In this document: piece by piece, positions 17,986 through 25,644 of the stretch
Layout of the letters: every line of letters begins with the position of its first letter
Numbering within the stretch: the stretch's first letter is position 1
The notes under the pieces: generated by a model
Told to the model about the DNA's origin: nothing
Seen by the model: only the letters and a program-made list of their open reading frames with translations
Database searches by the model: none
Position numbers and translations under genes: made by a program
Origin: Chloroflexota bacterium
Lineage (GTDB): Bacteria; Chloroflexota; UBA11872; UBA12225
Assembly (NCBI GenBank): GCA_947446285.1
Contig: CANFGH010000013.1
Location: forward strand, 1 to 47,883
Direction of reading: 5' to 3'
Length of the DNA stretch: 47,883 nt

Positions 17986-18282
17986 TTACCGAAACGTGTT
18001 CGCCGCCGACTGCAACACACTTGACGCGATGTTGCCTGCCGTCTGGAGGACGATCATGGCGACGAAAGGCGAAAGGTCGAGCATTCCCATGGTCGGCAGG
18101 ATGCGACGCAGTGGCGCCAGGATTGGCTCGGTGATATCCCGAAGGAACCGTGAGATGACATTGTCACTTCCTGGCGGAACGAACCACGAGAAGATCGCCC
18201 GCAGGAAGATCGCGCTCGTCAGGACCTGCACGAGGAGACTGACAAATTGGGACGCATAAAAAAAGAGATACTGGATTTCCAT
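17986..18282 (-). CDS. yggT: YggT family membrane protein
   Basis: The 98-residue protein has two hydrophobic stretches separated by the conserved YggT loop ILRAIFSWF-like and ITEPILAPLRRILPTMGMLD LSP. Family members are small membrane proteins often found next to yggS and cell-division genes; a role in envelope or osmotic stress is suggested in other bacteria, but the molecular function is not settled. It starts three bases after the yggS stop, so the two are co-transcribed. Confidence 0.9.
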   Translation of the reverse strand: MEIQYLFFYASQFVSLLVQVLTSAIFLRAIFSWFVPPGSDNVISRFLRDITEPILAPLRRILPTMGMLDLSPFVAMIVLQTAGNIASSVLQSAANTFR

Positions 18283-18285
18283 TGG

Positions 18286-19041
18286 TCAGGGTCTCCGTTC
18301 GCCAAAGATCGCGCGTCCGACGCGTACGAGCGTCGCGCCTTCCTCGACCGCGACTTCAAAGTCGCCACTCATGCCCATTGATAGGTGTTGCCACGGATGA
18401 CCCACGGCGATCGCCTCGGAATGCAGTTCAGCGTGGAGTTGTGCAAGGTGCTTGAAATAGGGTCGGGTCGCTTCGACGCTGCCAAGATCGTGCACATCCG
18501 GCGCAATGCACATCAAGCCATCCAGGCTGAGGCCGGGGAACACCCGGACTTCACGGAACAGGGCTGAAAGGTCCCCGGAAGCGACACCACCCTGTGATGA
18601 CCGTTCGGCCACGTTCACTTGGAGCAGGATCGGAACTGTACGTCCCGTTGCGACTGCCCGGGCTCCTAACGCACGTGCGAGATCCAGCCGATCGACGCTG
18701 TGGACGAGGTGAAAGTGATCGGCGGCTGATTTGGCCTTGTTGGTCTGCAGCCCACCGATGAGGTGCCAGACCGGCCCCTCGCCAAGTTCCAAGATCTTGG
18801 TGACCGCTTCCTGCACCCGGTTCTCACCGAGATCGGTGATGCCCGCGGCTATTGCGTTTGCAACGTCCTCGACTGGCCACGTCTTGCTCACACCGATCAG
18901 CGTGACGTCGGCACCGTTCCGTCCCGAACGCTGTGCGGCTTGGTCAATCCGCGCGCGCACGAGCCGAATGCGGTCCCGCATCGTCGCATCTACAGTGCCA
19001 TGCACTGAGGCACTTCCCATGGGTGACGGCGCGGTGACCAT
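18286..19041 (-). CDS. yggS: PLP homeostasis protein YggS/PROSC family
   Basis: This 251-residue alanine-racemase-like barrel binds pyridoxal phosphate without known catalysis and buffers vitamin B6. GVSKTWP carries the PLP lysine; ITDLGENRVQEA, WHLIGGLQTNKAK and SMGMSGDFEVAVEEGATLVR VGRAIFG are the family signatures. The usual HFIG reads HLIG. The N-terminus is about 20 residues longer than usual if the ATG at 19041 is used; MRDRIRL at 18981 is an alternative without a ribosome binding site. An extended -10 box lies seven bases before 19041, supporting that start. It is the first gene of the run leading into the histidine genes. Confidence 0.93.
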   Translation of the reverse strand: MVTAPSPMGSASVHGTVDATMRDRIRLVRARIDQAAQRSGRNGADVTLIGVSKTWPVEDVANAIAAGITDLGENRVQEAVTKILELGEGPVWHLIGGLQTNKAKSAADHFHLVHSVDRLDLARALGARAVATGRTVPILLQVNVAERSSQGGVASGDLSALFREVRVFPGLSLDGLMCIAPDVHDLGSVEATRPYFKHLAQLHAELHSEAIAVGHPWQHLSMGMSGDFEVAVEEGATLVRVGRAIFGERRP

Positions 19042-19048
19042 TCACCTG

Positions 19049-19054
19049 AGTCTA
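19049..19054 (-). promoter_or_regulatory. Extended -10 box TGATAGACT before yggS
   Basis: On the minus strand TGA-TAGACT is followed by CAGGTGA and then ATG at 19041. The seven-base spacing would put +1 at or next to the start codon, so the yggS-his transcript may be leaderless and separate from the importer operon upstream. Confidence 0.5.
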
Positions 19055-19095
19055 TCACCAGCGGTCGGGCATCTGGACTGGGGAGATAGCCAAGG

Positions 19096-20139
19096 CTACG
19101 GAGAGGCACGAAGCGAAGTGCCTGGCTTCGCACCTTGCAGTTCGGGAGGAGGCCCACCAGCGAAGTGGCACGACGCCTGATGGCCTGGTCCGATTGTTCT
19201 GAGAGACGGCGCTTCGACCCTGCATCGGTCTGCTGCGATTGGACAGCGGGTATGGAAGTGGCAGCCAGACGGCGGGTTCACCGGGCTCGGCACCTCACCC
19301 GTCAGGATGACACGCCGGCGCTTCGCCTCTATCTCCGGATCTGGATACGGGACAGCGGAAAGCAGCGCCTGCGTATATGGATGCTGGGGAGCCTGGTACA
19401 GGGCCTCGCGCGTCGCGGTTTCGACAATCCGGCCCAGATACATGACCGCAACCTGGTCGCTCATTTGGCCAACAACCGCAAGGTCGTGAGCAATGAAGAG
19501 GTACGTCAGGCCGAACTGGACTTGCAGATCGAGCAGGAGCCGAAGGATCTGGGACTGGATTGAGACGTCCAATGCTGACACCGGTTCGTCAAGCACAATG
19601 AAATCCGGTTCGGCGGCCAGTGCACGCGCGATGCCGATCCGTTGACGCTGGCCTCCGGAAAACTCATGGGGGAACCGTCCCATCGCACTCCCAGGTAACC
19701 CGACCAGTGTGAGGAGTTCTCGGACCCTGGCAACCCGCTCGCGTTCCGGCCGGAGGTTGTGTACCCAAATGGGTTCCGTCACGATCTGTTCGACGGTGTG
19801 TCGCGGGTTCAGCGACGCGAACGGATCCTGGAAAACGATCTGCATCTGGCGGCGTATGGGCCGGAGTTCAGCTGCCGACAGGGTTGTAAGGTCGCGGCTA
19901 TTCAGGCGTACCGTTCCCCCGGTGATCGGTGCCAAGCGCAGAATGGCGCGACCAGTTGTCGATTTTCCGCAACCTGATTCGCCGACTAAGCCGAGGGTTT
20001 GCCCGCGCTCGATCTGGATCGAAAGGCCGTCAACGGCCTTCACCGTCTGTTTGCCGCTGCCGAACCAGCCAGTCCCGGGGAGTTGGAAGTGGACCCTCAG
20101 GTCATCGACGGCAAGCAATGGAGCGGTCGTCGAGGTCAT
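19096..20139 (-). CDS. Peptide-type ABC importer ATPase (DppF/OppF-like)
   Basis: This 347-residue ATPase has Walker A GESGCGKST, Q-loop VFQDPFASLNPR, signature FSGGQRQR, Walker B FIVLDEPVSALD and H-loop AHDL. The C-terminal oligopeptide-transporter extension contains CHFHTRCPIAADRC...SCHF, the cysteine cluster characteristic of Opp/Dpp ATPases. It is the second ATPase of the importer encoded upstream. AGGGTG precedes the ATG. An 84-base gap separates it from the DppD-like gene. Confidence 0.92.
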   Translation of the reverse strand: MTSTTAPLLAVDDLRVHFQLPGTGWFGSGKQTVKAVDGLSIQIERGQTLGLVGESGCGKSTTGRAILRLAPITGGTVRLNSRDLTTLSAAELRPIRRQMQIVFQDPFASLNPRHTVEQIVTEPIWVHNLRPERERVARVRELLTLVGLPGSAMGRFPHEFSGGQRQRIGIARALAAEPDFIVLDEPVSALDVSIQSQILRLLLDLQVQFGLTYLFIAHDLAVVGQMSDQVAVMYLGRIVETATREALYQAPQHPYTQALLSAVPYPDPEIEAKRRRVILTGEVPSPVNPPSGCHFHTRCPIAADRCRVEAPSLRTIGPGHQASCHFAGGPPPELQGAKPGTSLRASP

Positions 20140-20223
20140 TTCGGGACACCCTGGGTTCGTGTTTTCGTCATGGCCTTGGTGCCGAGGAAGCCAACCGTCT
20201 CACCCCACCAATGGTGGTGAACG

Positions 20224-21351
20224 TCACGCATCGCTCTTGTCATGGGCGCGTCCGTACGCGACGGCCATCCGCGCTGAAGTCTGGTGATCTGCGCCCGCGT
20301 CGGAAGATGCCTTTGCTGCAGGGTTCCAGCATGCCATGAGGTGATCGGTTGAGCCGGGCACGGCCGAACCGTTCGTGTGGGCGAGGTTTGGTCTCTCACT
20401 GCGACAGTGATCGGTGACCGCGTCGCACCGTGAGGCAAAGGCGCACCCTGGTGGCAGGTTTGTAAGTTCCGGCGGAGTTCCGGGGATCGTGAAGAAAATT
20501 CCTTTGCCCTGACGATCCAGCCGCGGAACACATGCCAGAAGGCCTGCCGTATACCGGTGGTGAGGATGTCGGAACAGGTCACCAGCGCTTGCGGTCTCGG
20601 CGATACGACCGCAATACATCACCGCGACACGGTTGCAATGACCGGCCACGATCCCGAGATTGTGGGTGATCAGGAGCAACGCCATGCCGGTTTCGCGCTT
20701 GATTTCGTCCAGAAGTTCGAGGATCTGTGCCTGGACGGTCGCATCGAGGGCGGTGGTGGGCTCATCGGCAATCAGGATTGCGGGTTCGCAGGAGATCGCC
20801 AGAGCAATCATCACCCTCTGGCGCATTCCCCCCGAAAGTTGATGGGGGTATGCGTCAAGGCGCTTCCGCGGTTCCGGGATGCCGACACGTGACAGGAGAT
20901 CGGCGGCACGCGACCGAGCGGTTTCGCCGCGCATGCCGAGATGGATATCCAACACTTCGACGATATGGTCTCCGACCGTCATGACCGGGTTCAGGGCGGT
21001 GAGCGGATCCTGTGGGATCAGTGCAATGCGCTTGCCACGAAGTCGGTTCATGTCCCGTTCCGAAATGGACAGGAGATCACGCCCCTCAAATTCGATGGAG
21101 CCCCCATCGATCTTGCCGGGTGCGGGCACGCTGCGGAGCAGGGAGAGTGCCGTGTCGGTCTTGCCGCAGCCGCTTTCACCGACCAGACCTAAGGTCTCAC
21201 CGGCGTTCAGCGTGAAGGACACTCCGTCGACGGCACGGACCCGCCCACGTCGGGTGTCAAACTCGACACGGAGGTCACGAACGGAAAGGACTGGGCCTAC
21301 GGTACTCGTCGAGTTACCAGATGCGTTGCTGACGTCACTACTCGATCGCAT
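20224..21351 (-). CDS. Peptide-type ABC importer ATPase (DppD/OppD-like)
   Basis: This 375-residue ATPase has Walker A GESGCGKTD, Q-loop IPQDPLTALNPVMTVGD, signature LSGGMRQR, Walker B ILIADEPTTALD and H-loop THNLG. The C-terminal extension holds the CAFASRC...DHC...ACW cysteine cluster. It pairs with the DppF-like ATPase to energise peptide uptake. Its start lies 84 bases after the binding-protein gene, behind a strong hairpin, and the ribosome binding site is weak, so expression is likely lower than that of the binding protein. Confidence 0.92.
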   Translation of the reverse strand: MRSSSDVSNASGNSTSTVGPVLSVRDLRVEFDTRRGRVRAVDGVSFTLNAGETLGLVGESGCGKTDTALSLLRSVPAPGKIDGGSIEFEGRDLLSISERDMNRLRGKRIALIPQDPLTALNPVMTVGDHIVEVLDIHLGMRGETARSRAADLLSRVGIPEPRKRLDAYPHQLSGGMRQRVMIALAISCEPAILIADEPTTALDATVQAQILELLDEIKRETGMALLLITHNLGIVAGHCNRVAVMYCGRIAETASAGDLFRHPHHRYTAGLLACVPRLDRQGKGIFFTIPGTPPELTNLPPGCAFASRCDAVTDHCRSERPNLAHTNGSAVPGSTDHLMACWNPAAKASSDAGADHQTSARMAVAYGRAHDKSDA

Positions 21352-21372
21352 TGATGATTCTCATGAAGAGGA

Positions 21373-21409
21373 CGGGGCCCGCGCTTCCTGTTTGGTCGTG
21401 CGGGCCCCG
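21373..21409 (-). terminator. Strong hairpin between binding protein and ATPase genes
   Basis: CGGGGCCCGC and GCGGGCCCCG form ten perfect base pairs, extended by a G-T and a C-G pair, around a 13-base loop, starting 27 bases after the binding-protein stop. No T-run follows on the minus strand, so it is more likely an mRNA-stabilising or partial-termination hairpin that raises binding protein over ATPase levels. Confidence 0.65.
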
Positions 21410-21435
21410 CAACTGCGTCGATGGGCGTCCCAGAT

Positions 21436-23163
21436 CTAGCGGAACTTGGTGACGTCGCTCGAGATGTAGAGCTGCGGAATAGCGAGAGTCGCCGTCCCGA
21501 AGCCGGGCCACTGCAGGCCGGTGTATCCGAACGAGTTTGCGGTGAGGATTTCACCCTTCAGATACGGCTTGTAGAGGAACCCGGCGAGTTTGTGGTATAC
21601 GAACAGGCCAACACAGTCCTCGACGAGGATCTTCTCGGCCTGCATCATCATTTCCGAGCGCTTGGCTGGCTCGGTGGTCATGATGCCACCCTGCTTGACC
21701 AAGCGGTCGAACTCGTCATTCTTCCAGGAATGGCGTCCACCGGACAACCACACCCCGAGCATGTTGGTGGCGTCGAAGTAGTCCATGCCATAGGAGAGCC
21801 AACCAACCGCAATCTCGGTGGGCTTGGCGTTGAGCTTGGCCATGAACGACGGCTGGTCGAGGTTTTCAAGCGTCAACTCGATATTGAGGACCTGCTTGAA
21901 CCCGGCCGTAAGGGCCTGGCACACGTCCTTGTCAACCTGCGCGCTGCCACGGATGTAGAGGGTGGTCTTCGGGAAGCCACGGCCGTCAGGAAAACCAGCT
22001 TCGGCGAGCAGTCGCTTGGCTGCGGCTGGGTCGAAGGTCTGGATTGGCTTGAGCGCCTCCTGATTGGCGTCCGGGAACCCCGGTGCGAGCCAGGAGTAGG
22101 CCGGAATGGCGAGCGGACGGAGGATGGCATCGATGATGCCTTCACGGTCCACGGCCTTCGAAAGCGCCTGCCGAAGCTTCAAGTTATCCCACGGCTTGGT
22201 GTTGACATCGAAGAACAGGTAATACGTGCGGAAGTCCTGCGGGTTGGTCGCGAATTGACGGCTGAGCTCCGGGTCCGCATTGACCAACGCGATTTCGGCC
22301 GGGCTCGTCACTTCGGTGCTGTCAACTTCGTTCGCCTGATACCGCAGGAAATTGCTGCCACCGCGGACGACGTTCGCGATCTGGGAGGTGATGTTTGGCT
22401 TGAGGGCACCCGTGTACTTCGGGTTCGCCTTGACAACGAACCGGCGGTCTGGCTGCCACTCGGCCAGGTAGTAGGGGCCTGAGGTCACCGACGTTGAAAC
22501 GTTGATGTTGTACTTGCCTGAGCCGTACTTGTTGAGTGCAACCTTGTTCAGAGGCCAGGAGTACAACATCATTGCCGGCAGATATGGGACCGGGTCAACG
22601 GTTTCAACCTCGAAGTCGGTCGGAACCGACCCGACCCTGACACCGACCTGATCCAAGGTGACGGTTCCCTTGGTGGCTTCGGTGTAGTTCTTGATGATGC
22701 CGTTCCAGTACCACGTGAAGTCCCACGCGTGCTTCGGGTCGGCTGAATAGCGGAACGTCTCGACGTAGTCGGCCGCGGTCACTGCGCTGCCGTCGCTCCA
22801 CTTGAGGTTGGGGTCGATATGGAACGTCCATACCTTGCCGTCAGCGCTGCATTCCCAACCCATGGCGGTGCCGGGAATGACGCCAAAGTCCTTGGTCATG
22901 CGGGTCAACGGCTCGGCGAACAGATCCGAAAGGCCGGCGCGGTTGTAGACCCCTTCGTAGAGGTCCATGCACTCGCCCTTGAGACCTTCGCCGTCCCACG
23001 ATGTGATCATCACCTGCTTGTCAGCGGTTGCTGCATCCGAACCAACCTGATGCAGCGAAGACGCAAACGCCCGTCCTCCGGATAGGCCTGCCAAGCCGGC
23101 GGCGCCGGCGGCCAGACCACGCATGGCCTGCCGACGGTCAAACCGCGAGTCTCTCATTGCCAT
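21436..23163 (-). CDS. Peptide ABC transporter substrate-binding protein (SBP family 5)
   Basis: The 575-residue exported protein begins with RFDRRQAMRGLAAGAAGLAG L, a twin-arginine-like signal without a lipobox cysteine. The mature part follows SBP_bac_5: LTRMTKDFGVIPG, WTFHIDPNLKWSDGSAVTAA DYVETFR and a later LRQALSKAVDREGI. It captures peptides or similar solutes for the adjacent permeases. The strong AGGAGGAG eight bases before the ATG and the hairpin behind the gene suit a highly expressed binding protein. Tat export is inferred from the RR motif only. The ligand is unknown. Confidence 0.9.
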   Translation of the reverse strand: MAMRDSRFDRRQAMRGLAAGAAGLAGLSGGRAFASSLHQVGSDAATADKQVMITSWDGEGLKGECMDLYEGVYNRAGLSDLFAEPLTRMTKDFGVIPGTAMGWECSADGKVWTFHIDPNLKWSDGSAVTAADYVETFRYSADPKHAWDFTWYWNGIIKNYTEATKGTVTLDQVGVRVGSVPTDFEVETVDPVPYLPAMMLYSWPLNKVALNKYGSGKYNINVSTSVTSGPYYLAEWQPDRRFVVKANPKYTGALKPNITSQIANVVRGGSNFLRYQANEVDSTEVTSPAEIALVNADPELSRQFATNPQDFRTYYLFFDVNTKPWDNLKLRQALSKAVDREGIIDAILRPLAIPAYSWLAPGFPDANQEALKPIQTFDPAAAKRLLAEAGFPDGRGFPKTTLYIRGSAQVDKDVCQALTAGFKQVLNIELTLENLDQPSFMAKLNAKPTEIAVGWLSYGMDYFDATNMLGVWLSGGRHSWKNDEFDRLVKQGGIMTTEPAKRSEMMMQAEKILVEDCVGLFVYHKLAGFLYKPYLKGEILTANSFGYTGLQWPGFGTATLAIPQLYISSDVTKFR

Positions 23164-23268
23164 TGTCTGGACTCCTCCTGTTTTGATGCTGCGGGCGTCC
23201 GTATCCGCCCAGTAACACTCCGGTTAAAAATGCGCGAGGCTAAGTAAGCGTACCATCGCCCCTGATGT

Positions 23269-23305
23269 GGGTCGAACCATGGCGACACGGCTGCCAGGCC
23301 GACCC
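23269..23305 (-). repeat. Inverted repeat in the oppC-SBP spacer
   Basis: GGGTCG and CGACCC flank 25 bases in the 157-base spacer between the permease C stop and the binding-protein start. It could be an RNA processing or partial-termination site, or chance. Further along, no convincing promoter was found. Confidence 0.3.
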
Positions 23306-23320
23306 GCAAATCCCACTGGG

Positions 23321-24274
23321 TTACCGTTGACCTTGCGGGTCGAGGGCATCCCGTAGTCCGTCGCCAAGGAAACTGAACGCAAGCATCGTGACCGCGATGC
23401 AACCCGTCGGAATCATCGCCAGATACCAGTACACCGAAGCAAACCGGCTTGATTCGGCGACCATCTTTCCCCAACTTGGGATCGGGTCATTCACACCCAA
23501 CCCAAGGAAACTGAGTCCAGCTTCTCCGAAGATTGCGCCTGGAATGCCGAGGGTGAACATCACGATGATCGGTCCAGCGGCATTCACCATCACGTGCCGG
23601 AACATGATTGACCACTCACTCATGCCCAAGGCGCGCGCAGCGGTCACGAAGTCACGTTCACGCAGTGTCATGAACTGCGCGCGTCCAAGACGGCATACCC
23701 CGACCCATCCGGTGATGCCTTGGAAGATGATGACATTCTGGAGGTCGTGGCCAAAGAGCGTGAGGAGGAAAAGTGCCAACAAGATTGACGGAACTGCGGT
23801 CATGAATTCGACAAGCCGGAGGACCGTCGAATCAACCCGTCCGCCGAACCACCCGGCCGCGGCACCCAGGGGCAAGCCGATTGCCAGGGTGATCAACGGC
23901 ACACTGAAGCCGACAATCATCGAGGTTCTTGCGCCGTAGATGAGCCGGCTCCAGAAGTCTCGCCCAATTGCGTCGGTTCCAAGTGGGTACTTGGCAAACA
24001 TGCAGTCCGGGAACGGTAGTGAACCCTTTGGATCTGCACACGGCGGGAACTTCAGCGCGTCCCTCAGCACCGAGTAATCGTAAGAAGTCGTCGCGATGAG
24101 GGGTGCCAGCAGCCCTCCACCTGTGATCACCACAACGAAGACCAATCCGATTGCTGCAAGTCGGTTGCGAAAGAACCGTTGGATCGACTGGCGCATGGGA
24201 CTGTTGGCCGCCTCAATTCGGGAGGCCTCACCACTGATGGTGTCGGTGTCGGAGGGCAATTGCAGTGACGTCAT
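23321..24274 (-). CDS. Peptide-type ABC importer permease (DppC/OppC-like)
   Basis: The 317-residue protein has an N-terminal cytoplasmic stretch, one helix near residues 40-60, an extracytoplasmic loop containing PLGTDAIGRDFWSRLIYGAR TS (the OppC hallmark), and the ABC permease EAA-type loop YVTAARALG-like (DFVTAARALGMSEWSIMFRH V). About six helices are visible. It forms the channel with the DppB-like protein. Its start overlaps the previous stop (ATGA). MRQSIQRFF about 27 residues in is an alternative start. Confidence 0.93.
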   Translation of the reverse strand: MTSLQLPSDTDTISGEASRIEAANSPMRQSIQRFFRNRLAAIGLVFVVVITGGGLLAPLIATTSYDYSVLRDALKFPPCADPKGSLPFPDCMFAKYPLGTDAIGRDFWSRLIYGARTSMIVGFSVPLITLAIGLPLGAAAGWFGGRVDSTVLRLVEFMTAVPSILLALFLLTLFGHDLQNVIIFQGITGWVGVCRLGRAQFMTLRERDFVTAARALGMSEWSIMFRHVMVNAAGPIIVMFTLGIPGAIFGEAGLSFLGLGVNDPIPSWGKMVAESSRFASVYWYLAMIPTGCIAVTMLAFSFLGDGLRDALDPQGQR

Positions 24275-25215
24275 CGCACTTCGCCGCCGACCCGCATCCG
24301 CGGGTCAGCCAGGCCATACAGCACGTCACTGATGATGTACGTCGCTCCCCAGAGGACCGCGACCATCAACATCATCGCCATGATCATCGGATAATCCCGG
24401 AACTGCGCGCTTGATGTGAAGAACCGCCCCAGACCCGGGATGGAGAACATCCCTTCGATAAAGATCGATCCCGTCAACACGTCAGGGATGCTCGGACCCA
24501 GTACGGTGATGAGGGGTACGAGGGCATTCCGCAACGTATATCGGAGCATCACCCGGTGCCATGGCAGACCTCGTGCCCGTGCGAGGCGGACATACTCTGA
24601 CCGCAATACCTCAAGCATGCTGGCCCGGGTGTAGCGAGCGACGATCGCCATCGGTCCCAGCCCGTACGCGATGACCGGCATGATGAGCTGCTCTGGCTTG
24701 CCCCATCCTCCTGTCGGAAGCCACCGGAGCTTGACACTCAGGAAGTACACAAGCAGGAACCCGATGATGAAACTGGGCAGGGTCAGTCCCAACGTGGCGA
24801 CAAAGGTGACAACCCGGTCAATCCATGAGTTCTGCCAGACGGCGGCGGTGATCCCGAACAGAATTCCCAGCGTGTAGGAGATCGTGATGGTAATCACACC
24901 AACAATGATCGTGACGGGCCATGCGCGCTGGACCAGAGAAACCACCGTCTCTGAAGGCGACTGGAACGGAATGCCGAAGTCGAAGTGAAGGATCGCCCAC
25001 AGCCACTTGAAGTACTGGACGTAGACCGGCTGATCGAGGCCATACTTCCGGTTGATGTTCGCCATCTGCTCGGCCGGAAGCGGTTGTTTCTCGAAGGTGA
25101 ACGGACCTCCGGGGACCTGATGCATCAGGAAAAACACCACGGCACTCAAGGCCAAAATGACCATGAGTAATCCGAAGACCCGTCCAGCCAAGTACCGCGT
25201 AAATGCGCCGCTCAT
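24271..25215 (-). CDS. Peptide-type ABC importer permease (DppB/OppB-like)
   Basis: This 314-residue permease starts MSGAFTRYLAGRVFGLLMVI LALSAVVFFLMHQVPGGPF, the usual OppB N-terminus, followed by YGLDQPVYVQYFKWL and the EAA-type loop YVRLARARGLPWHRVMLRYT LRNAL. Six helices are apparent. The track ORF starts 26 residues earlier, in an Arg/Trp-rich stretch unlike the family; the ATG at 25215 is preceded by GAGG with a five-base gap, so I use it. It is the first gene of the importer operon. Confidence 0.93.
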   Translation of the reverse strand: MSGAFTRYLAGRVFGLLMVILALSAVVFFLMHQVPGGPFTFEKQPLPAEQMANINRKYGLDQPVYVQYFKWLWAILHFDFGIPFQSPSETVVSLVQRAWPVTIIVGVITITISYTLGILFGITAAVWQNSWIDRVVTFVATLGLTLPSFIIGFLLVYFLSVKLRWLPTGGWGKPEQLIMPVIAYGLGPMAIVARYTRASMLEVLRSEYVRLARARGLPWHRVMLRYTLRNALVPLITVLGPSIPDVLTGSIFIEGMFSIPGLGRFFTSSAQFRDYPMIMAMMLMVAVLWGATYIISDVLYGLADPRMRVGGEVR

Positions 25216-25644
25216 CTCAACCTCAAACCACCACCAACGGCGACTGGTCCGTCCCGACGACCGACTGCGGGAAGGCTTGGTACCAAACCGCATCTGTGCG
25301 TTGCTGCGTGCCCCCCGGCAGTGCGTCGGTTAAAGAGTGCGTTGCAACCGTCGTGATTGCAGCTTGGCTCCTGCATTGGAACCAGGCCCCAAGGTCAAGA
25401 GTTGTACGGGCTTGCCCGGACGCATGACGCTTCGTCTCCCCAGACGTTCCACGCCACCCCTCAAACGGGACCTGCAAACCCGCCCGTCCACCCCGGTCGA
25501 GGTTCGTTGGGGCGAATGATACTGCCAGACATGATCAGACGCACAAGGCGGCAATCTTCATTCCTGAGGTCTATCGGAGACTCTGTGCATTCCCTGCCTT
25601 TCGTAATTCCACTGGACGCTGCCTGCTACGCAATTCTCAAGGCG
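25216..25644. other. Long leader region of the peptide importer operon
   Basis: About 430 bases separate the DppB-like start from the end of the transglutaminase gene. No gene is supported. On the minus strand a TATCAT box (25516-25521) with a distant TTGTGC could be a promoter, which would give a leader of about 290 bases; a second candidate has TTGACC near 25395 with no good -10. I looked for T-box, TPP and cobalamin-type motifs and could not match one. Confidence 0.4.

Noticed and set aside
21421-22482. 353-residue plus-strand ORF
   Set aside because: Antisense shadow of the binding-protein gene, whose family and signal are clear.
14870-25360. Similar GCGTTGCAACCGT strings near 14873 and 25338
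   Set aside because: Short, centred on the common palindrome GTTGCAAC, and found in unrelated settings; probably chance.
25395-25500. GGGGTGGCGTGGAACG resembling a T-box antiterminator
   Set aside because: The conserved T-box core (GGGTGG-N-ACCGCG) is not matched, and the downstream genes are not tRNA- or amino-acid-synthesis genes.
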